The notes beneath the pieces were generated by a model, which worked only from the letters and a program-made list of their open reading frames with translations, ran no database searches and was not told where the DNA came from. Shown piece after piece: positions 15,827 through 23,007 of a DNA stretch of 64,000 bases (positions are counted from its first letter, which is position 1; every line of letters starts with the position of its first letter). A program made the position numbers and the translations under genes. Source of the DNA: CBDCUF01 sp965222525 (GTDB lineage: Bacteria; Pseudomonadota; Alphaproteobacteria; Rickettsiales; UBA8987); NCBI GenBank assembly GCA_965222525.1, contig OZ244955.1, positions 2,046,001-2,110,000 of the forward strand, written 5' to 3'.

Positions 15827-16884
15827 CTGGCGATCTTTTTGAGGGCTTCTCTGCCAGTGGTGGCAAAAAATCTTCTTAGAGCATAAGCAGGAGCTTTGAT
15901 GCCCAGCCTTTCTCGCATCAGGTCATATTGTTTGCGGTAATTTATCATATGAGATTTTGGGTTATTGCCAACTATAACATACGGATTTCCTTTTACCGGC
16001 TGGATCTTCTGTATAATCGTTACAGCATGAATTGAGAGTGGTAGATGCTTATGGCCAGTTTTAGTATCCGGGAAACTTATATGTGGATCATCGCCAAGAT
16101 GGATATATTTCCATTTTAGGGTAAGTAGTTCTTTCGGCCTGCACCCGGTAAAAAATAGCAGCCATACAAAGTTAGTCCAGTATGGGCTTAGTTTATGTCC
16201 CCGCCGGTCACGAATAATTCCTTTTTCAGCTTTGCGCAGGTAATCAACAATTTTGCCGGCTTCTTCTTCGGTGATACGTGGTTGAGTTGGCTCCGGATTG
16301 TAACGATCGGTATATTCCCACGGATTCACACCCATGGCAACATAGCGTTTCTTCTGAGCATATTTATATGCACATTTGTAGAATCCTCTCTGTTTGTCTG
16401 CTTGCCTTGGGGTGCTAGCCCGACTCTGTAACATCATATCAGCGTCAGAAACATCAATCTTATCAACTCGCATATTGCCAAGCCTGTCTTTTTTCAGGAA
16501 GTTTATATCTGTTTGATAGTGAGTGCCTTTTATTTTTTTAACATTGATCAGGTAGTCATAGTACTCACAGCATAATTCATAAAAGGTAGGATTCTTTGAT
16601 AATTTTCTCTCTGCATCAAACGGGTCAAAGCCCTCGTGGAGCAGCTTCTTTTTATAGACCGCATTATCCCTTGCTTCCTCAAGCAAGTGTCCAACGCAAT
16701 CATACATATTTCTGATTCTATCTTTGCTGCAATATTTATAGCGTAAGACATAGGTTTTCTTATCAGCTCTGGTAACACAAATGCCAAAGCCTCGAACTAC
16801 TGAGTCCCAAACATAAATATGAGTTTTATCCGGCGGACATTTGGTGCTGTTGATCAGTGTATTCGTTAATTTTTGTCGTGCCAT
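15646..16884 (-). CDS. int: tyrosine recombinase (prophage integrase)
   Basis: 412-residue P4/DUF4102-type integrase that recombines att sites at tRNA-Phe. It has an N-terminal arm-binding domain (IYVWDSVVRGFGICVTRADKKTY), a core-binding SAM-like domain (about 105-210) and a catalytic domain with Arg in FTGCRPKELLTLKW, ALRRFFATTG in place of the usual HxLRR box (the first His is absent), IGHKDKKMTALYAG with His and the nucleophile Tyr. It sits directly next to the attachment tRNA. Its 5' end overlaps the upstream gene by 59 bases. It is probably driven from the operator region at 17.4 kb. Confidence 0.93.
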   Translation of the reverse strand: MARQKLTNTLINSTKCPPDKTHIYVWDSVVRGFGICVTRADKKTYVLRYKYCSKDRIRNMYDCVGHLLEEARDNAVYKKKLLHEGFDPFDAERKLSKNPTFYELCCEYYDYLINVKKIKGTHYQTDINFLKKDRLGNMRVDKIDVSDADMMLQSRASTPRQADKQRGFYKCAYKYAQKKRYVAMGVNPWEYTDRYNPEPTQPRITEEEAGKIVDYLRKAEKGIIRDRRGHKLSPYWTNFVWLLFFTGCRPKELLTLKWKYIHLGDDPHISFPDTKTGHKHLPLSIHAVTIIQKIQPVKGNPYVIVGNNPKSHMINYRKQYDLMRERLGIKAPAYALRRFFATTGREALKKIASNEAEKEMSIERVSNVIGHKDKKMTALYAGEDPEKMTRASQDMQVIANELNRIAYKTAAN

Positions 16885-17179
16885 TTCCTACCAACCTATA
16901 ATCGCGTATTTCTATAATTTTAGAAAGTGGCCACCGAACTGCTGAGTTCTTATTATGGCCATACTTCTCCTTAATCTTCCGGATCATCCGGGCTTTTGTT
17001 TCCTGACTATTCTTTACCCAGGAAACTGACACACCCATTACCTCTGCAACGGCAATGACATCAACCATTTTCTCATTAAATCTGGAAAGTTTTTCCTCAT
17101 TCTCCAATAACAGGTCAACTAGACTTTTCTTATCCATCCCCATTAATTGCCGTGCACGAATATTTTCTACATTGGTCAT
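16826..17179 (-). CDS. excisionase-like small DNA-binding protein
   Basis: 117 residues. The first part is helical and acidic (KKSLVDLLLENEEKLSRFNEK). The middle contains VIAVAEVMGVSVSWVKNSQE, which reads as a winged-helix/HTH. The end has SAVRWPLSKIIEIRDYRLVG, similar in shape to AlpA/excisionase proteins. It overlaps the integrase start by 59 bases and lies 2 bases after the previous gene, the position expected of xis. Directionality-factor function is inferred from position. Confidence 0.6.
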   Translation of the reverse strand: MTNVENIRARQLMGMDKKSLVDLLLENEEKLSRFNEKMVDVIAVAEVMGVSVSWVKNSQETKARMIRKIKEKYGHNKNSAVRWPLSKIIEIRDYRLVGNGTTKINEYTDQQHQMSAG

Positions 17180-17181
17180 GG

Positions 17182-17409
17182 CTATTTGTTGTTTGCAAAC
17201 TGATTATAGAAATTCTCTCCCTCAAGCTGGTCAACAAAAGCATCCAGCAATTTTCCCATTGCATTACATTCTTTCTGATTTCTGCCATATGAGGCACCCT
17301 GAATCGCGCCACTCTCATCAAATGCAATAATGATGGTGCCGTTGGCCATAAGCTGCTGATTTATTACTTTTGCATGATCTGCTCTGATAGGTTTCACCTG
17401 TTCCTCCAT
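17182..17409 (-). CDS. small phage protein of unknown function
   Basis: 75 residues from the ATG at 17409; the GTG at 17427 would add six. It has a beta-hairpin-like stretch (GTIIIAFDESGAIQGASYGR) and a helical C-terminus (MGKLLDAFVDQLEGENFYNQF). It is the first gene of the leftward operon to xis and int, and the repressor operator at 17431-17447 lies just upstream, so it should be repressed in the lysogen. Confidence 0.6.
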   Translation of the reverse strand: MEEQVKPIRADHAKVINQQLMANGTIIIAFDESGAIQGASYGRNQKECNAMGKLLDAFVDQLEGENFYNQFANNK

Positions 17410-17430
17410 TGTTGAGATTGAGGTCACAAT

Positions 17431-17447
17431 GTTGCATATAGTGAAAC
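17431..17447. promoter_or_regulatory. repressor operator O4
   Basis: GTTGCATATAGTGAAAC, fourth member of the 17-bp operator set (consensus near-palindrome GTTnCATnTAnATGnAAC). It is placed before the leftward small gene-xis-int operon, coupling integration genes to the repressor at 18168-18782. Confidence 0.7.
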
Positions 17448-17564
17448 ACTAAGTCAAGGTAAATGTTTCAGAATATGAGATGTAAATTATGTGACTGGGT
17501 TGCCAATAAAGAAACAGTAGTGCGCTACGAATTTTGTAGAAAGTTTTCTGCATAAAGGTCTTAT

Positions 17565-17640
17565 GTTTTTTAGGGTAGTTATCTGGCTTTTTTTGATTTT
17601 TATCGAGGTGGAGCTGGAATAGAAGGTAACCCTAAAAAAC
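17565..17640. terminator. 12-bp stem inverted repeat
   Basis: GTTTTTTAGGGT (17565-17576) and ACCCTAAAAAAC (17629-17640) are perfect complements with a 52-base loop containing TTTTTTTGATTTTT. It lies between the S24-fold gene and the leftward operon. It may end transcription from the repressor side. The rest of the gap 17448-17690 has no gene. Confidence 0.45.
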
Positions 17641-17690
17641 TAGAGTCCTTATTTTTTTGTACAAGGTGATATAGGGTGACTGGTGGGTAG

Positions 17691-18059
17691 CTACAGCTGC
17701 TTCAATCTTTTTATTCTCCTGCATGAAACGACGTTGAGATTTTCGCTGATATTGCCTGTAGAATCCACGAGTCTGTATTTGCCATTTTGAGTTCCAGGAA
17801 TTACTTCACGAATTAAAGTCTCGCCACTTTCCAGTTCAACAAGACAAGTTCTGTTTTTGATGCATTGATGCTCTTTTTTGACTTTGCCGTTGCAGCATTT
17901 TTTATTGATCCTCTCTTCGGCAGAATCACATACAGCAACCCATCCGCATTCAATCAAACAATCTGAGCTTTTGCGCTTTAACAATTTTTTCTGAACGTCG
18001 GGAAGAATCTTCTCGGCTGTACGGTCGTAAGATGGGAGAATGTGCTGTTTAGTAACCAT
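17691..18059 (-). CDS. stand-alone S24-fold (repressor C-terminal-like) protein
   Basis: 122 residues with no HTH. The C-terminal half aligns with the C-terminal domain of the neighbouring CI-like repressor: GWVAVCDSAEERI against GWVIYYDKKHEKI, then CLVELESGETLIREVIPG against CIVKVKGGDKLIRWIHNG, then GKYRLVDSTGNIS against GKYNLESYGGQIS. It could form mixed oligomers with the repressor, or be the stub of an old repressor. It lies downstream of the repressor gene on the same strand, with a 108-base gap. Confidence 0.65.
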   Translation of the reverse strand: MVTKQHILPSYDRTAEKILPDVQKKLLKRKSSDCLIECGWVAVCDSAEERINKKCCNGKVKKEHQCIKNRTCLVELESGETLIREVIPGTQNGKYRLVDSTGNISENLNVVSCRRIKRLKQL

Positions 18060-18167
18060 TTTGACCTACCTAAAATTAAAACCTATAGTAGTGGAGGAAG
18101 GAGAAGATACCACTTTACTGGCTTTTAGTCAACGCTGTATTAACCTTTCTGTTAACTTTCTCAACTG

Positions 18168-18782
18168 CTAGTAGAGTAGTATATTTTCTATTTTGCTGAC
18201 CCAGTCTACGTTTTGGTCGACAGAGATTTGTCCGCCATAGCTTTCCAGGTTATACTTTCCTTTTGTGTATCCATTATGGATCCAGCGGATTAACTTATCG
18301 CCACCTTTAACCTTAACAATGCATAATTTATCTATATGGTCGTTACTTATCTTCTCGTGTTTTTTGTCATAGTAAATAACCCACCCATCTTTAAGGCCGA
18401 CATTAACATTGCCCTTAACAACTACCGCTTCATACTTGTCTGAGTCCTCGCCAATAATGGGCGATACTTCAAATTGATTCTTGTCAGGGTTAATGGCAAA
18501 GATCTTCTCTGATTTGGGTAGTTCGCCTGATAATTCTTTGAGTGTAAATATCCTGCCATTGTCAGATACAAACCCGACTAACGGTATTCTTTTTTGTTCC
18601 AAAAATAGATCGGACGGGGTACATTTTAGTGATGCGCATAATTTTCTTATCCACTGGTCACTAATGCCCACCTTCCCATTTTCAAGTTTGGAAATATGAC
18701 CGCGATTGGTGTTGGTCATCTTCGCAAGTTGATCCTGGGATAATCCTCTATTTTCTCGTATCTCCTTTAGCCTGTTTTTCAT
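18168..18782 (-). CDS. CI-like prophage repressor (XRE HTH + S24 domain)
   Basis: Start ATG 18782 gives MKNRLKEIRENRGLSQDQLA, a canonical XRE HTH (recognition helix TNTNRGHISKLENGK, to about residue 60). It is followed by an S24/LexA-like domain (PLVGFVSDNGRI; YEAVVVKGNVNVGLKDGWVIYYD; LCIVKVKGGDKLIRW). It should maintain lysogeny by binding the 17-bp operators between itself and the Cro-like gene and at 17.43 kb. The GTG at 18812 overlaps operator O1 and is unlikely to be the start. Whether it self-cleaves like LexA was not resolved. Confidence 0.88.
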   Translation of the reverse strand: MKNRLKEIRENRGLSQDQLAKMTNTNRGHISKLENGKVGISDQWIRKLCASLKCTPSDLFLEQKRIPLVGFVSDNGRIFTLKELSGELPKSEKIFAINPDKNQFEVSPIIGEDSDKYEAVVVKGNVNVGLKDGWVIYYDKKHEKISNDHIDKLCIVKVKGGDKLIRWIHNGYTKGKYNLESYGGQISVDQNVDWVSKIENILLY

Positions 18783-18805
18783 TACTACCCATGTTTTTTG
18801 TGAAT

Positions 18806-18822
18806 GTTGCACATAATGAAAC
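18806..18822. promoter_or_regulatory. repressor operator O1
   Basis: GTTGCACATAATGAAAC, 17-bp imperfect palindrome. It is nearest the repressor start, so it probably governs repressor autoregulation. Confidence 0.7.
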
Positions 18823-18830
18823 CACTTACT

Positions 18831-18847
18831 AGTGCATAATATGAAAC
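18831..18847. promoter_or_regulatory. repressor operator O2
   Basis: AGTGCATAATATGAAAC, centre 25 bp from O1. It lies just upstream of the rightward -35 TTGACA (18855-18860). Confidence 0.7.
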
Positions 18848-18864
18848 TTTGCCCTTGACAGCAG

Positions 18865-18881
18865 GTTGCATTATATGAAAC
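18865..18881. promoter_or_regulatory. repressor operator O3 over the rightward promoter
   Basis: GTTGCATTATATGAAAC, the most symmetric copy. It lies immediately after TTGACA (18855-18860) and covers the -10 region of the promoter for the Cro-like gene, so occupancy should block the early operon. Confidence 0.75.
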
Positions 18882-18890
18882 ATTGTGGTC

Positions 18891-19112
18891 ATGAATGTTT
18901 TTGATCTCAAATTACAAAACAATCTAAATACCTCCGAGTTTGGTAATGCGCTTGGTGTTAGTAGAGCTACAGCGCACCGTATAATTAATGGAACCTGGTT
19001 TGAGTCAGTCATGCCTATTTTACTCAAGCTTTATGATCTGTCTGACGGTCAAGTTACCCCTAATGATGTATTTAACATCGCAAAATATAAGGAGACCTTA
19101 ATGAATCATTGA
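18891..19112 (+). CDS. Cro-like HTH protein
   Basis: 73 residues: NVFDLKLQNNLNTSEFGNALGVSRATAHRIINGTWFES is a small lambda-repressor-like HTH, followed by a helical C-terminus. It is divergent from the CI-like repressor with three operators between them, the classical genetic switch arrangement. ATG 18891 is preferred to GTG 18885. First gene of the rightward early operon. Confidence 0.8.
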   Translation: MNVFDLKLQNNLNTSEFGNALGVSRATAHRIINGTWFESVMPILLKLYDLSDGQVTPNDVFNIAKYKETLMNH

Positions 19113-19185
19113 GAAAAAAGCAAGCGAATAGCATGTCGTTGATAGGAAAAGGTAGGTTTTTCATGGTGTTAACAAGAGAAGAATC

Positions 19186-19560
19186 TTGTCCAGAAAAATC
19201 AAAGTTGAAAAACTGCCAACGGCTTATGCGGATGGTGTCGATATAGAGCCTACGGTTGGTATCAAATCCCGGAATAGTTATTTTGAGTTTGGTGCCGGGA
19301 GCAATACCAGTTGTGCTGAGGAGATTGCTCTGTGGCGAGCTGTCATTACTCAGGCTCTACAGGATGCAAAGAGCAAGTCCGATAAACCGACTGCTATATA
19401 TGACCGTAATCAGGCATTGTTCTGGTTGTTTGAGGATAGAAAAGATTTTTACGAAGTATGTATTAATGCAGGGCTTGATCCCAAGTGGGTTAGGCAGAAG
19501 GCGATAGCTGCGCGGGAGAATGGCTATCGCTGGCGTAAAGAGCCGAGGAGAGCAAGGTGA
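19186..19560 (+). CDS. early phage protein of unknown function
   Basis: 124 residues. The only in-frame start after the stop at 19153 is TTG 19186, preceded by AGAGAAGAA as a ribosome site. It contains SYFEFGAGSNTSCAEEIALWRAVITQALQDAK, a Ser/Cys-rich loop then a long helix, and ends with basic RWRKEPRRAR. Similar small proteins occur in early regions of alphaproteobacterial phages, but no function is known. It overlaps the next gene by four bases (GTGA). Confidence 0.65.
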   Translation: MSRKIKVEKLPTAYADGVDIEPTVGIKSRNSYFEFGAGSNTSCAEEIALWRAVITQALQDAKSKSDKPTAIYDRNQALFWLFEDRKDFYEVCINAGLDPKWVRQKAIAARENGYRWRKEPRRAR

Positions 19561-19820
19561 ATATTTTGAATAAATGTGGGCTTTATTCTGTAAAGCAAGT
19601 TCGGGAAATTTTAGGACTCTGCAAAACTGCCCAGTCTCAGAATAATGAACTGATTGCTCTGTGTGAGAAGCTGCAAAAAGACAATGCTAAGGCCGTTAAA
19701 ACTTGCGGTGAACTATATGAACAAAATGAAGGTTTAATTGAATTTCTTCGTTCTTTAGGGGTGAAGTATGAGGAGGAAGAAAGTAACGTCATCAAGTTTC
19801 CAACGGAGCAGAGGAAATGA
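19557..19820 (+). CDS. early phage protein, coiled coil
   Basis: 87 residues, start GTG inside the stop of the previous gene. It has a short N-terminal motif (CGLYSVKQVREILGL) that could be a winged-helix start, then a long coiled-coil (ELIALCEKLQKDNAKAVKTCGELYEQNEGLIEF). Coupled translation with both neighbours (4-base overlaps) argues that it is real. Function unknown. Confidence 0.6.
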   Translation: MNILNKCGLYSVKQVREILGLCKTAQSQNNELIALCEKLQKDNAKAVKTCGELYEQNEGLIEFLRSLGVKYEEEESNVIKFPTEQRK

Positions 19821-20317
19821 ACGCTCTTGCAAAACAATCTGATTTGTTTGCTGGCGGTACTCTGCTTGAGGTAGCCAAACATGATTTGTTTGAGAAGCTT
19901 AAACATGGTGAGGCTGTAACTTGTCCCTGCTGTGAGAGATTTGCCAAGATATATGAGCGCAAGATCCATACTACGATGGCCAAGCAGTTGATAGAATTTT
20001 ACCATCTTGGTGGTTATAGCGGATATTTACATATCAAGGAAACTGTCGGCAATAAGCGTTCCGGCTCAGGAGATTTTACCAAGCTTAAATATTGGAATCT
20101 GATAGAAAAATCTGAGCAGCCTCCTAAACCTGAACAAAAATCCAGTGGTTGGTGGAAGATCACCGAGCCTGGATTTAAGTTTCTACAGAATAAAATATCC
20201 GTACCGAAATATGCCATTGTCTGGGACGATGTTGTTCTCAGATTCTCTGATGAGACTACAACAATATCAGAAGCCCTTGGCGAAAAGTTTAGTTATCCGG
20301 AATTAATGGGCAAGTGA
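19817..20317 (+). CDS. early phage protein with CPCC motif
   Basis: 166 residues with the putative zinc knuckle VTCPCCERFAKIYERKI (about 34-50). It continues as a winged-helix-like region (MAKQLIEFYHLGGYSGYLHIKE; LKYWNLIEKSEQ; GWWKITEPGFKFLQ). Such a domain pattern fits a DNA-binding accessory of phage replication. Starts on ATGA overlap and ends one base before the next start region. Confidence 0.6.
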   Translation: MNALAKQSDLFAGGTLLEVAKHDLFEKLKHGEAVTCPCCERFAKIYERKIHTTMAKQLIEFYHLGGYSGYLHIKETVGNKRSGSGDFTKLKYWNLIEKSEQPPKPEQKSSGWWKITEPGFKFLQNKISVPKYAIVWDDVVLRFSDETTTISEALGEKFSYPELMGK

Positions 20318-20318
20318 C

Positions 20319-21098
20319 ATGACCGGGTACTTCAAACTCCAGAGAGGTGTGCAGGATCATCCCATGTTCAAAAAAGAGAAATTTACCGAGGTGCAGGCGT
20401 GGATCTGGCTGATTGAGAAAGTTAGTTATGCCGAGCATCAGAAGAATCATCTGCATGAGCCTATAACATTAAAACGCGGTCAGATAATTACATCGAATCG
20501 CTATTTATCAGGCTGCTGGGGCTGGGGAGAGAAGAAGGTGAGAGGATTTTTGCAGAGGTTAGAAAAGGCCACAATGATTGCCACAGCAAAAGACTCGCGT
20601 GGGACTTTAATAACCTTATGTAATTATAGCAAATATCAGGATAATGCTAGTCCACTAGACTCACCAAAAGACTCTGTTGAGGACTTGTCCTCGCCTCACC
20701 ACGGACTCACCGAGGACTCAAATAATAATAAAGGTAATAAAAATAAACAAAAGGAAAATGCTGATGACGCGCGAGCTGATTTAGTGAAACTTTATGGGCA
20801 ATTGCAGGAGATTATAAATTCACCGGTGCCGTTGAGTATGGCTTTGGTGGAAGGCTGGATTAGTGATGGTGCTGATCCGGTCAAGGATATAATTCCGGCA
20901 GTTGAGCATGGCATGCGGAGGCTCAAGAATGTTCCTCCCAGCACATTGAAGTATTTCGCTCCGATAGTAGCGGAATTTAAGCGGCAGCGCAGTGAGGGAC
21001 TACCTAAGACAAGCGGGAGTGGTTGGACGAAATATCCATCCACGAGGGAAATAGCAGAACAATGGGCAGAGGAAGATGCAGAAGCATGTGTTCATTGA
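20319..21098 (+). CDS. phage replication initiator-like protein
   Basis: 259 residues. The N-terminal 110 residues (MTGYFKLQRGVQDHPMF, WIWLIEKVSYAEH, ITLKRGQIITSNRYLSGCWGWGEKKVRGFLQRLE, TLITLCNYSKYQ) form the winged-helix domain of phage replisome organisers. Then comes an Asn/Lys-rich linker, and a C-terminal helical domain (about 150-235) before the tail. It likely binds the phage origin and recruits the helicase loader encoded next. Its end overlaps the next gene by 23 bases. Confidence 0.7.
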   Translation: MTGYFKLQRGVQDHPMFKKEKFTEVQAWIWLIEKVSYAEHQKNHLHEPITLKRGQIITSNRYLSGCWGWGEKKVRGFLQRLEKATMIATAKDSRGTLITLCNYSKYQDNASPLDSPKDSVEDLSSPHHGLTEDSNNNKGNKNKQKENADDARADLVKLYGQLQEIINSPVPLSMALVEGWISDGADPVKDIIPAVEHGMRRLKNVPPSTLKYFAPIVAEFKRQRSEGLPKTSGSGWTKYPSTREIAEQWAEEDAEACVH

Positions 21099-21702
21099 GA
21101 ATGTTATCAATCCGCTGGCTGGAGTATTTGGTCGCCTTAACTATGATCCTGAGTTGGAGAGATCTGCGATAAGTTCCTATTATGACATACTTTTTAAGTA
21201 TGATGGGCAGACTTTAAGCAAGGCAGTTCAGGAAGCTCTTAGCACCTGCAAACGCTGGCCGAGGCCGGTGGATATGATTGGCTGGTGCGAGGAGTTTCGC
21301 CCCAGAAACTCCATTTCCGTCAATGAAAATGACTATCCATGGGTAGTTCGCAGGAAAAATATCAAGAATGCGGTTGCGGATTATCTGGAGATGTATAAGC
21401 TAAACAGCCCGTTATACCAGCAATCGCGCAGTGAAGGATGGGCTGATAAGTTGGAGGATGTAGTGCAGGAAATGGCGGAAGTTCAGGCACAGGCCTTGTT
21501 TCCAACGCCTGATAGTGCTTTTTACTATCAAAGCAGCACATTAGCCTGTAATTACTTTGATGACCCGATGGCACCCAAACGTAAAGCCGGTAGGATATAT
21601 GCTGCTGCCAAAAACCGGGGTTATATCAAGGTATTTTTGAATGAAGTTGAGATAAAATACCTGCGTAAGGTGGAAATAAATACATCAACCATACAAGAAT
21701 AG
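21076..21702 (+). CDS. phage replication accessory (helicase-loader-like)
   Basis: 208 residues. The N-terminus (VINPLAGVFGRLNYDPELERSAISSYYDILFKYDG then KRWPRPVDMIGW) matches the small helical domain found in phage helicase loaders/inhibitors. The position after the initiator supports this. The remainder is helical without a P-loop, so it would act by binding rather than ATP hydrolysis. Last gene of the early operon before the ATP-grasp cargo gene. Confidence 0.55.
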   Translation: MQKHVFIENVINPLAGVFGRLNYDPELERSAISSYYDILFKYDGQTLSKAVQEALSTCKRWPRPVDMIGWCEEFRPRNSISVNENDYPWVVRRKNIKNAVADYLEMYKLNSPLYQQSRSEGWADKLEDVVQEMAEVQAQALFPTPDSAFYYQSSTLACNYFDDPMAPKRKAGRIYAAAKNRGYIKVFLNEVEIKYLRKVEINTSTIQE

Positions 21703-21758
21703 TGCATTTTGGGCGTTTGGGACAAATTATTTGAAAGAAAATGAAGAAATATTGATTT

Positions 21759-21792
21759 CTGTCATAAAACCTTAACAAAACTATGTTATAAG
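21759..21792 (+). promoter_or_regulatory. Pho box and -10 for the ATP-grasp gene
   Basis: CTGTCATAAAACCTTAAC (21759-21776, 15 of 18 matches to the PhoB box; the first 12 bases are perfect) is followed 10 bases later by TATAAG (21787-21792), preceded by TG as an extended -10. It gives the cargo gene its own promoter inside the phage late/early boundary. Confidence 0.75.
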
Positions 21793-21825
21793 CCTTAAAT
21801 AGGATTTTACGATTGTGGGAATATT

Positions 21826-22956
21826 ATGAACAAAGAAGATTTAAAAATAGCAGTAGTAGGTACTAGTGCCGAAGAATTAGCTGATAAAGGCTTTGGTGGT
21901 TCGTGGAGTAAAACTGCTGCCTTATCCGAAGAAATCAAAAGTAATCATAAAAATACAGAGCTTTTTGATGTCAATACAAAGCAAGATTTAGAGAAAATTG
22001 CAGAGCAAAAACCTGATTTAGTGTTTATTGCCTCCAAATATATAGAAGAAAATAATGAAAAGATATGGTTGCCGGAGTTCTTTGAAGAAAAAGGAATTAA
22101 CTATACCGGTCCAGATAAGAGGGCTATGGAAGTGGACCTAGATAAGGTTGCAGCAAAAGAAATAGTATCAGAAAATGGAATTGCAACGGCACCACATTTC
22201 GTTATTTCAGCAGACAAACAATACCATGATAATTCTGATATTCCTCTGGACTTTCCTTTAGTGGTAAAGCCCAGACATGGCCTTAATAGTTATGGTGTAG
22301 ACGAAAATTCTCTTGTTAATGATGTTGAGGGTTTGAATAAAAAAGTGCAGCAGTTGAGAGAGCGGTTCGGAGAAGATGCTATTGCTGAGAAATACCTTTC
22401 AGGTGATGAGTTCACGGTTGTTGTTACAGGAGATGGTGAGAGTTTGAAAGCAAATCCTATACAAGTAATTCCTCAGCAGGCTTCTATTATTACTGAAAAA
22501 GAGAAGGATGAGAATACAGAAAAGCTTCTTCCTGTTAAAGATGAGGAGCTAAAAAATAAACTTAGCGAATTTGCAAAAAATGCGCATACAGCTTTAGGGG
22601 CTAGAGATCATTCCAGGGTAGATGTCAGGATGGATGAAAATGGTGAGTTAAACTTTCTGGAAATAACTACCACTCCCGGTTTTTCTCATGAGAAAGATAG
22701 AAGCTATATGAAGCAAGCAATTGCTATTAGTGAAGAAAAAACACAGGAACAGGTTTTTAAAGAGACAGTGAAAGAAATTGTAGACTCTGCTTTGGAAAGA
22801 CAGTTACAGTCTCCATTACAGGACATTGCAAAGAATATGCAAACCTCTGGAGTTATGGGTAACAAAGGAGATGAATATCACAAAGTAATTTCCAACACGC
22901 TAAAACCACAAAATCTTTCTGACAATAGCAAAGACGGGTTTGGCATAAAATTCTAA
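21826..22956 (+). CDS. ATP-grasp ligase, D-Ala-D-Ala ligase-like, prophage cargo
   Basis: 376 residues with the ATP-grasp layout of Ddl: N-terminal substrate domain (KIAVVGTSAEE; PDLVFIA; GINYTGPDKRAMEVDLDKVAAKEIV), central ATP-binding strands (FPLVVKPRHGLNSYGV; IAEKYLSGDEFTVVVTGDG) and the metal-binding end (HSRVDVRMDENGELNFLEITTTPGFS). In Ddl the last motif reads E-x-N-T-x-P-G; here the Asn is Thr, so metal binding may be altered. A 75-residue Gln/Ser/Lys-rich C-terminal extension follows. It is not a virion or replication gene. It has its own Pho-type promoter. The substrate is unknown; a peptide or amino-acid ligase is the best guess. Confidence 0.75.
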   Translation: MNKEDLKIAVVGTSAEELADKGFGGSWSKTAALSEEIKSNHKNTELFDVNTKQDLEKIAEQKPDLVFIASKYIEENNEKIWLPEFFEEKGINYTGPDKRAMEVDLDKVAAKEIVSENGIATAPHFVISADKQYHDNSDIPLDFPLVVKPRHGLNSYGVDENSLVNDVEGLNKKVQQLRERFGEDAIAEKYLSGDEFTVVVTGDGESLKANPIQVIPQQASIITEKEKDENTEKLLPVKDEELKNKLSEFAKNAHTALGARDHSRVDVRMDENGELNFLEITTTPGFSHEKDRSYMKQAIAISEEKTQEQVFKETVKEIVDSALERQLQSPLQDIAKNMQTSGVMGNKGDEYHKVISNTLKPQNLSDNSKDGFGIKF

Positions 22957-23007
22957 CCCACTCCCCAATTTTCACATCCACCACTAATATAAATTCAGGA
23001 GTGGATT

